Source of the DNA: Gnetum montanum
Taxonomy: Eukaryota; Streptophyta; Gnetopsida; Gnetales; Gnetaceae
Assembly: GCA_015680685.1 (NCBI GenBank)
Contig: MNCI01036652.1
Span: 149,900-213,899 of the forward strand
Length of the DNA: 64,000 nucleotides
Direction: 5' to 3'
Shown here: positions 55,986 to 64,000 of the stretch, piece after piece
Position numbering within the stretch: position 1 is the first letter of the stretch
Layout of the letters: every line of letters starts with the position of its first letter
Notes under the pieces: model-generated
Databases searched by the model: none
The model's input: only the letters and a program-made list of their open reading frames with translations
Told to the model about the DNA's origin: nothing
Made by a program: the position numbers and the translations under genes

Positions 55986-56895
55986 TCACAGGAAGATAAT
56001 TACAAGGTCATTTGATATTGTATCTAAACAATCTCATTGACAACGTTTTTTTGTTATTTTCTTTCCTATTAATTTGAAGTCCAATTTCTTTCATGTTTCA
56101 AGTGCATTTAATTGTGTTATTCATAGCAATATATGATAATCCAAGAATAGGTCATCACAACTTCTTTTTAGGTAATGAAGAATGTAAGAGAGTATATATG
56201 CTTTGTTGATGATCCAAATGTTGTTCCCTATTAGCACAAGGATCAAATGGAGTATGGAGATCCTTTTGATGGGGTTGCTAAAACTTGAAATAATTGAAAT
56301 ATAGACACACCCCAAGGTATGTTATCCAATTAGAAGTTTATAACGCAACATTTCCCACTAGAATAAAATCCATATCTTGAAGCTTCAAAATCAAGAATCT
56401 TACCACAAGACTAATACCATAGACTCGTTTGAGTTCTATGGTAACTTAACTTCCATCCCCTCTTTTAATAACTACATGGCATTGATGCCTTGTGCATTTC
56501 ATTATAAGGGTTTGTAGGTAGCTAGAGCTAAGGTTTTTGATATAGGTACATCCCCTACTATACAAAGAGAAGGATTACTATTAAATGCATGTAGTATACA
56601 AGTGCATCCTAGCTACCTTAAGGATTTGTGTGTATGTTAGTGCTTGCTATGACCTTTGTGTGTGTTTGATGTTGGTTTCTTTGAATGACAAATTTTAGTG
56701 ATGTCTTTCAATGGTGCAAGGCAAATTTCAATGCTTCCTTTTTAATGAGATTTTAAAATTAAGATTTTAGCAATTTCACAATAGACATGAAATACCTAAA
56801 CATCAACATTATTATATCATCATTTTCATCATCAACATTATCCTAGCCTTGTCCCAATAAAATGGGATTGACCACATAAATTTTTTTGTCATTTG
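55986..56895. other. Gene-free interval
   Basis: AT-rich DNA with scattered short frames and no motif I recognise. It may hold the last chromovirus residues at its left end. I see no RNA gene or repeat array. Confidence 0.4.
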
Positions 56896-57811
56896 TGATT
56901 AGCGTCAAAGTGTTGCATTGATGGGGCCCCATTTACATGGTTTTGCCCCATCAACGAGGCCATGTTGATGTAGCATTTGCTACATCTATGAGGCCCTGTC
57001 AATGCAGTCCTATAGCAAAAACTATACATACAAGCTCCTAGCCATGTTTATGAGACATCAATTCATAGTAGTAGTAGAGCTCTTGCAATTTTTCCATTTG
57101 AAAGATAGAATGTTTCTCTAAGTGCTTGCAACAAGAGTCAAAAAGTGTACGGATCTTTATTTGAGCACAACTATACCTAAACCATACTAGTGTGTACAAC
57201 GATAAAGACAAGCCTTTTGATCAAATCTTGCAGCACTTAGAATAGATCAATGATTTATTTATGCATTCATTATTTTCATTAAATATGTAATTAATTAAGC
57301 TAAGTTAGACTTTAAATGATCAATTAATTATTTAAGATAAATAGATTAAACACATGAGTATGACCACTTTGAGCATAAACGCATATTCACTTGGTAATCC
57401 TAGTAGTGTTACTGCTTGATGCACCCAGTAGCATAGTGCTTGGTAACTTAGCAGTGGATACATGGGTTCAAGACATGTACGGAAAGTGGGACCATATGCT
57501 TATGTTAGGATAAGTTAAAAGCTAGTTAAGTAGTTAAATTAGATTAGTTATTATACCACTTCATCCCTTTACTTTAAGTACAAAAATCATAAAATATAAA
57601 ATGACAAAAATCATATGTCTCAATTACACTTAAACCATACCCTTGAGCTTCACAAGTATAGTTGGGAAGACAACGAATATCCCCAACGTAAAGTTTACTT
57701 CCTAGAGAACTAGTGCACCAGAAACTATAGAGTCCACGGAATTCAACTTGATCATGTGTGAACACTTTGTGATTTATATGGTTGGATTTAGGGGTACCTC
57801 ACCGCTCATCA
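56896..57811 (+). repeat. 5' LTR (family X) of gypsy element 3
   Basis: Begins near TGATTAGCGTC and ends GTACCTCACCGCTCATCA, about 916 bases, sharing its 3' segment (GGTTGGATTTAGGGGTACCT) with the four solo copies. Unlike them, it is directly followed by a primer-binding site and gag-pol, so it identifies the parent element of the solo LTRs. The outer start is approximate. Confidence 0.8.
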
Positions 57812-57830
57812 TTGGCATCATTGCTAGGGA
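57812..57830 (+). promoter_or_regulatory. Primer-binding site of gypsy element 3
   Basis: TTGGCATCATTGCTAGGGA follows the LTR end. It corresponds to the TTGGCGCCGTTGCCGGGGA site of Athila/Tat-like plant elements, with CpG-to-CpA/TpG decay. Confidence 0.75.
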
Positions 57831-57961
57831 CTCTTTTTGTTGAAACATGTGCTATCTAGGATTAGTAAACATTATTAATATTATTAAACAAACCCCAAGG
57901 TCAGCATCATTCTCAAATTATATAATTACAAAAGCACACTTATATTTTATTCATTTGCAAC

Positions 57962-59790
57962 ATGTCTTCTTCTCACAGGCATGAAGATGTTAAACTACCA
58001 ATCCCACAAAAGTGTATGTACCTAACTTCACCTTCATCTTGCATTAAGATGAACAACTATAATGGCGATACATGGAGAGCAAAACCTCAATGCCCCATGA
58101 TCGATCTATGCCTAGGATGCTATTTCAAACTCTTAAGAGGTTGGACATCCCAAATCTTCAAGAGGAATATGTTGTGCATGGTTATGATACTTAGGACTAC
58201 TGTCCCACTGAAACAAAACATAGGAGAGACTGACACCAAGAAAAGCACTATGAATTTGTGAAGGGGAAACACTTCACCAGTCCCTTATTTCTACTAAACC
58301 TAACCAACAATTAGGATCTTCCTCTTGGAGTTCCAAACATGAGGATTCTCCAGCCCCTGTTATTGGTGACAAGGATGTGGCCTTGAACCTATGATCCACT
58401 ATTAACAAACCAGGTTTAGGAAAAAGTGGTAGTTAAGGCAAGGACTTAGGCAAGCATCACAACAACAAGAAATCTAAGGATCATGGTCATGACAACTGAA
58501 GAGGTGGTGGTGGACACTGTGGTGATGGTGGTGGTCCACTTTCCTCTTCATTCTCTTCATCTGATTCCAAACATTCCTCTTCATATTTTGGTTTTGATAG
58601 AAGCCACCAAAGAAATAATCATGATGAAGGTGATCAATGAGACAACAATGATCATAAAGCCTACCTTAAACTTAGGGGTGGCAGAAACTATCATTGACAT
58701 AATGATGATGATGAACCTCTATTGGCAACTCAAAGTATGCTTAACATTGGAAAGAAAGTTAAGATCCCAACTAGGCATGTGAAAGATAGTCAGATCAAGC
58801 ACTTAGACATGAGCAATATTCCAATATTTGAGGGGGGATATCACTTTGATCCACAAAACCATCTATAAGCCTTTAATGATGCCTGCGCCTTACAAAACAT
58901 TGAAAATAACTGGTAAAAATTGAAGTTATTTCCCCAAACACTCATCAAAGAGGCAAAGATCTGGTGCCAATCCTTATAGCCAAAATCTATTCACAAATTG
59001 AGTACCATGCTAGAACTATTTAATGACAAATACTAAACATACTCCAAGGTGTCTAATCTGAGAAGGCAAACCCAAAGGTGAAAAGAGGAAACACATGAAC
59101 CCTTGGATGCTACCATGGGTAGATATTATTCTCACTTGCATTGATGCCATGGCCATGTTTATTCTTAGAGGGAACAACTCCACCACATCATAGATGGACT
59201 CAAAGTAGAAACTCGAAGAACTCTTGCAGTTTATGCTCAAGGGAGATTATCTAAACTAAGAACTCATCAAATCAAAGGCTGATAGAGCAAGTAGCAAAAG
59301 AAGAAGATGAGTTACAAAAAAGAGAAAGTGTAGAAGAATATAATAGGGACTCTTCCATGAGGAAAAGGAAGGTCCAATTTTATGAGTAGGAGGAGTCACC
59401 ACTTGATGAGGTGGTGCACAGGAAAACCTTGCCCATCCAAAAATCTATTTCTGACATTTTGACTAAGGTTGATAAATTATGGGACTTTTTGGATGAAAAG
59501 TTCCAAACTACTATGAATATTACCAAAGAATCCAAAAATTAGAACAGTGATCACAACTGTAGGAGGTGAAAAGAAACTAAATGTGGCTACCAAAGAGGTA
59601 AGGGTAAAGGTACTACACTAGTAGAAGTTGTGGAGATAGACTTTGATAATGATGTTGGGTGTGACATTTGTCAAGATGAACATCCTAAGGGATGTTGCCC
59701 TTTGGTGTCACACTTACAAGAGTTTGGGGTGTACACACTAAATCCTCGACTAGCAAGGAGGCAAGCACCTAGACAATTACCATAGCCTCA
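57962..59790 (+). pseudogene. gag of gypsy element 3
   Basis: Starts MSSSHRHEDVKLPIPQKCMY. Further along: SNIPIFEGGYHFDPQNHL, LKLFPQTLIKEAKIWCQSL, LELFNDKY and HHIIDGLKVETRRTLAVYAQ G are the gag-core blocks (L.LFP.TL...A..W..SL, F..KY, L..GL....R). A knuckle GCDICQDEHPKGCCP lies near 59657-59702. Stops and frame changes are frequent. Confidence 0.8.
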
Positions 59791-60465
59791 AGGTAATCAA
59801 AGGCAACTCCACTAGAAACATTAGTCTTACTATCCAAGTGGAGTGTTGCAATAATCATATGAGCAATACTAGCAGTGGTAGCAACCACAATCATGGGGGA
59901 TGCCACCATTGAGATAGTAGTACCCTTATGGGAAAACAAATCCATATGGGTACTATGTTTAGCAATCCATTTCTCCACAAAGATTGGCCAGCCACACCTC
60001 ATTCTAGCATCATTATTACCCTCCAAAGTACCATCGAACTCATTCACCATCTACTCAGGGGGAGCACCCATATACATACCACCCTCCACATCCATCTACA
60101 CATATCCCTCTACCCTCAACCTATTACCTCTTGCTCCATCCATGTAGGATAAAATTCTCCCATAGCCATAGCAATGAAATGCTATGAGGGTTGTAAATTT
60201 ACAACCAGCCTTTCAACCGAGTGGTTCAAATAATCAATCTAGGAAATGATCATTTTTTTCATCCCAATAGTCCTTCCAAACCCTCACAACCTAATGCGGC
60301 TGGTCACCCTGTATCTCCAACACCTTCATCCTTTGCATCAAACACACTCAAGTATTCTTCATATCAAACATCACCTCAGATATGCACTATGATGCTAACT
60401 CATATTGTTTTTGATTAGATCAAGGCTAGTAACCTTTCCACAAAATTGATCAAACCTAGGAAGTC
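59791..60465. other. Element 3 gag-to-protease spacer
   Basis: Low-complexity Pro/Thr/Ser coding remnants (for example HPNSPSKPSQPNAAGHPVSP near 60255-60315) without a domain, as expected between gag and protease. Confidence 0.5.
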
Positions 60466-60830
60466 CTCTTATTTACTTTAGATCAGTGGACATGAGCCAT
60501 GAAAGTTTCTTCTTAATTCTGTTTCCAGTGTCAATTTCATCTCCCATGACATGTACAAGGCCTGGAATGTACAACCTCTCAAGAAGAGCAACATCCATTT
60601 AGAATTGCCAAACCAATCAATCATGGTTCCTTTGGGATTAGTTGAGAACATCATGACCATAGTTTCTAGGTGGTCCTATCCTACTAATTTTCTAGTGATC
60701 AAGGTTGAAAACTACAAAATAGACCTTCCTATCATTATGGTATGTGCATGGTTAAGCACTATTGATGCACAAATGGGCATCAAGAACCTCTCCTTGGAAA
60801 TCTCCAAGGAAAATGAATTTAAAAACCTTG
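60466..60830 (+). pseudogene. Element 3 aspartic protease remnant
   Basis: SVSSVNFISHDMYKAWNVQP, LELPNQSIMVPLGLVENIMT, FLVIKVENYKIDLPIIMVCA WLSTIDAQ and GIKNLSLEIS follow the pattern S.VN.I.......L.....L.L.D.S...P.G...D....V......F.V......LPIILGRPWL of gypsy proteases. ILGRPWL is decayed to IIMVCAWL. Confidence 0.75.
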
Positions 60831-61149
60831 AGAACAAGCAAGTTCCATGCATTGCATATAGCAATAATAGGTGCAATTGCATGCAAAAAATATGGTCCAT
60901 TAACAATACATTCATTAAAGAATACAATTAGTATGCATAAGAAATAGATATTCAAAGGTGCCTATATGTAGCAATCACAAAATAGGAGGGCACCTAGTGG
61001 CTAACAGTTGAGCCTAATAGCAGCACATTATGCATGCAACCCTCTAAGAGCCTGACATGTGCCTATGTCAAAGGCATGGATGAACTTGAGCAAGTTCATC
61101 ACCAACTCTCTGATGATGAATATAATGATACTTGTTGGGGAGAGTTGAA

Positions 61150-61447
61150 AATCCCTAATAATTTCAAGTAAGAGCCCCTAAAGTTAAAAACTCTACTAGC
61201 TAACATGGAGTATGCATTTGTAGACAATGGTAAGTCGATTATCATCAATGCAAATCTTGATCCCAAATAGAAAGACAAGCTATTGAAGGTGTTCAACAAA
61301 TGGCCAATATCCTTTGCTTGGTTATATCCTAAGCTAACTAGAATTGACCCATGGATATGCTAGCATCGTATCTACACTAACTTGGCCATGAAGCCAAGAA
61401 GGCAACCACAAAGGCAACTAAACCCCAAATTGAAGCAAATCATCAAG
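61150..61447 (+). pseudogene. Element 3 pol: pre-RT segment
   Basis: LANMEYAFVDNGKSIIINAN LDPK, VFNKWPISFAWLYPKLTRID PW, RIYTNLAMKPRRQPQRQLNP and KLKQIIK form the run-in to gypsy RT (AFLDN....PVIIS..L, AIGW...D..GI.P..C.H.I, QRRLNP.....K). It ends at an N, with the continuation wrongly inverted in the next block. Confidence 0.8.
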
Positions 61448-61448
61448 N

Positions 61449-61801
61449 TAATAATAATGCCTAGATATAGTGTCCAACACTTGATTCATAAATGACAATG
61501 AAAAATGATTTTTAAATGTTAAACAGCCTAAAGTTGATGTAGACCCATCACTTGTCATCTTTCTTTAGCACAATTACGAGTGGGCTAACCCACTCACTAT
61601 TCATGATAGGATAGATGAACCTTACTTTAAGAAGTTGTTCTATTTACTCCTTGATGATTTGCTTCAATTTGGGGTTTAGTTGCCTTTGTGGTTGCCTTCT
61701 TGGCTTCATGGCCAAGTTAGTGTAGATACGATGCTAGCATATCCATGGGTCAATTCTAGTTAGCTTAGGATATAACCAAGCAAAGGATATTGGCCATTTG
61801 T
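61449..61801 (-). other. Contig placed in reverse inside element 3 RT
   Basis: The minus strand of this block reads QRQLNPKLKQIIKE*IEQLL, KVRFIYPIMNSEWVSPLVIV and LKKDDK, i.e. RT blocks that should follow 61447 on the plus strand. Its outer 152 bases (61650-61801) are the reverse complement of 61296-61447. Single Ns bound it (61448, 61802). The block is an overlapping contig joined backwards, and some RT sequence between it and 61803 is missing. Confidence 0.92.
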
Positions 61802-61802
61802 N

Positions 61803-62525
61803 CGCAACATTTCAATGCCTAGTCCTTAGTATTTTTGAATAGAAAATTGGTAGTGGGATAGAAGTATTTATAGATGACTTTTTTACCTATGGGACTACAT
61901 TTGAGCAAGCTCTGGATCACCTTGAGCAGGTACTAAAAAGATGTGATGAAACAAACCTTAGGCTTAATTGACAGAAAAGCCATTTAATGGTCCAAGAAGG
62001 CATAGTACTAAGGCATAGAATTACTTAGGCAACGATTGACTTAGACCTAGAAAAGATAAGGGTCATCCAAGAAATCACATGCCAAGCAAAGATAGTCAAA
62101 GATGTCTGATCATTCCTAAGACACACTAGCTACTACCAGCAGTTTATAGAGAATTTCTCTAAGATTACAAATCCATTGGTTGAGCTTACAAAGAAATATA
62201 TTCCATTTATCTATACCAAGGAGTGTCAACATTAATTCCAATAGCTAAAGGAAAACTCATAGAAACTACAATTCTATGGGCACTAGACTAGTTTAGACCC
62301 TTTCACATAATAACTACTGCATCTAATTATGCCTTGGGAGCCAAGATTACATACTTTTATGATAATAAATGTTCATATTTCATCCACTGTGTGAGTCGAA
62401 GAATTGTGGGTGTATAATTGAATTACACCACAACTAAGAAAGAACTAATGGTAGTGGTGTATGCTCTTGAAAATTTTAGGCACTATGTGCTTGGCTATAA
62501 GGTGGTTGTGCATACAAATCATAGT
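61803..62525 (+). pseudogene. Element 3 RT C-terminal part and RNase H
   Basis: ATFQCLVLSIF, IEVFIDDFFTYG (the YVDD block as FIDD), FEQALDHLEQVLKRCDETNL RLN, KSHLMVQEGIVLRHRIT and FLRHTSYYQQFIENFSKITN PL complete RT. RNase H follows: TASNYALGAKI, FIHCVSRRIVGV, TTTKKELMVVVYALENFRHY VLGYKVVVHTNHSAL. Stops are numerous. Confidence 0.85.
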
Positions 62526-64000
62526 GCCCTTGCTTCCTAATGAATAAGCCAATTGTGAACCCCTATATCATATGGCGGCTTGTGATCTTAAAAGAATTTG
62601 ATCTCAGAATGGTAGATCAGAAAGGAACTGAGAATGTGGTTGCTGACCATCTATCTTTGTTAAGATGGAATAACAAGGAGGAGGAGAGTCCACTCTTTGA
62701 TCAATTTTTAGACGAAATTCTCTTTACAAGAGCAATAAATGATCAAGTTCCCACAAAAAAATGATATGATGACATCCTCTATTACCTTCTCACCCAAAAT
62801 AGTCCACAAGATATGGACTTTAGGAAGAAACAATAGTTTTTTCATTGGGCTAGGTACTTCATGGAAATCAATAGACATCTTTACAAAGTGTGCCCTAATG
62901 GCTTAGTTCATTGGTATGTCCCTAATGTAGACCAATTGTGTGTTCTCCAGGGTGCTCATGAAGGCCCTTAAAGAGGCCACTATGCTAGAAGACACATGGT
63001 CATAAAAATCTTGATGGCAGGATACTGTTGGCCTATAATCTTTAGGGACATCCACCAATTTGTCTGATCTTGTAAGGATTGTCAACAAGATGGTGGGATG
63101 ACTGCTCAAATGGAAGGTTCTCAATAGTGGGTTCAACCACTAGAAGTTTTTGACATATGGGGCATTGACTTCATGGGTTCCATCACACCCATGTCCAATG
63201 GAAAGAAGTATATCATTGTAGTAGTTGACTACTACATCAAATGGGTAGAAGCAACAGCTGTCATCGATTATACGTCATCCACTCTTGCTAGATTTGTATG
63301 ATAAAATGTTGTAAATAGGTTTGGGGTGCCACATGCACTAATTTCTAATAATGGAATTCATTTTATAGGTGTCACTTATTGAAAATTCATCCAACACTTA
63401 AGGGTTGAACCTAAATTAACAACACCCTATCACCACCAAGCCAACAGTCAAGTAGAGGTAACTAACAAGGAGATTACAAAGATGCTAACAAGGACCATAA
63501 GCAAATATAGGAGAGACTAGAGCACAAAACTCAATGATGCCCTTTGAGCCTACTACTCCACATGGAAACCCCCTATTGGCTACTCTCCCTATGAGTTGAT
63601 GTACAAGAAACTTCCAACACTTCTAATTCAATCCAAGCTACATACATTCTCAACAGCTTGTGATCTAGACCTTCACCTAAGCCTAACACAGAAAGAAAGA
63701 TTGATCAACCTAAATGTACTAGATAAAAACTGATTAGTGGCCCTATCTTTAATTGAAGTGCATAAGGCATTCAATAAGAAATGTCATGACCTTAAAATAT
63801 GGAAAGTGAAATTTCAACCAGGAGATAAGGTTTTCTCCTGTAACCCCACACATGTACCCCAAAAAATAAGGTTCCAAACATTGTGGAGGGATCTTACATA
63901 ATTGATGAAACCTTTTCCTCTGGGATCATGTTAATTTAGAAACCTAAGAGCCCAAATAAAAAGCAATTGGCCAACATTCACCAAGTAAAACCTTTCCATG
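62526..64000 (+). pseudogene. Element 3 integrase (continues past the window)
   Basis: After EFDLRMVDQKGTENVVADHL S comes the zinc region GHYARRHMVIKILMAGYCWP, then CKDCQQDGGM. The core reads [72 protein letters not shown] and YSPYELMYKK. The first catalytic Asp (GIDFMG) and the Glu remain, but the second is Asn (SNNG for SDNG). The frame has several stops. The 3' LTR lies outside. Confidence 0.85.

Overview
The window looks like repeat-rich nuclear DNA of a land plant with a large genome. A gymnosperm or similar lineage would fit, but that is inference. I see no bacterial-style operon and no intact host housekeeping gene. Almost every recognisable reading frame belongs to a transposable element or to an endogenous pararetrovirus. 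Nearly all are broken by stops and frameshifts. The exception in quality is the first 12.3 kb, which is CpG-rich and far better preserved than the AT-rich, CpG-poor remainder.

Layout. (1) 1-12.3 kb is a Ty3/gypsy element on the minus strand: LTR (about 12312-11133), primer-binding site, leader, gag (10446 down to 8239), a P-[FY]-V-x-[RK]-x-P repeat linker, protease, and the start of reverse transcriptase at the left edge. Between protease and RT, on the opposite strand, lies a spliced gene of about nine exons (1383-5814). It has its own TATA box, an FCP1/NIF-like HAD domain and a coiled-coil C-terminal half. (2) 12.3-17.56 kb and 21.12-27.34 kb are two plus-strand LINE copies of one family. 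The second is full length and bounded by an 11-bp target duplication. (3) 27.4-30.4 kb is a minus-strand LINE of another type, split by a 234-bp (CT)n array. (4) 34.3-36.6 kb is a tandemly rearranged MULE/FAR1-like transposase. (5) 36.6-43.57 kb is a caulimovirid-like endogenous pararetrovirus arranged as a tail-to-tail inverted pair around two tRNA-Met-type primer sites. (6) 44.07-53.34 kb is a second gypsy element related to element 1. It has LTRs, gag and protease but no recognisable RT or integrase. (7) 53.34-55.98 kb is a decayed chromovirus-type pol. (8) 56.9 kb to the right edge is another gypsy element with 5' LTR, gag, protease, RT, RNase H and integrase.

The elements are nested. One LTR family (TGATGA...TCATCA, about 0.8-0.95 kb) occurs five times: four solo copies, three of them with clear or near-clear 5-bp target duplications inside older elements, and once as the 5' LTR of the last gypsy element. 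This gives a relative chronology: LINE, MULE, pararetrovirus and chromovirus first, solo LTRs later, and element 1 apparently youngest.

The most interesting object is element 1. The antisense spliced gene and the element's own LTR/leader carry the same dense palindromic motif (core AGCGTATACGCT), as if two opposed transcription units shared a control sequence. Faint antisense coding in element 2 suggests this gene may be a family trait. Two places (10157-10328 and 61449-61801) are contigs placed in reverse between single-N joins. They are assembly errors, not biology.
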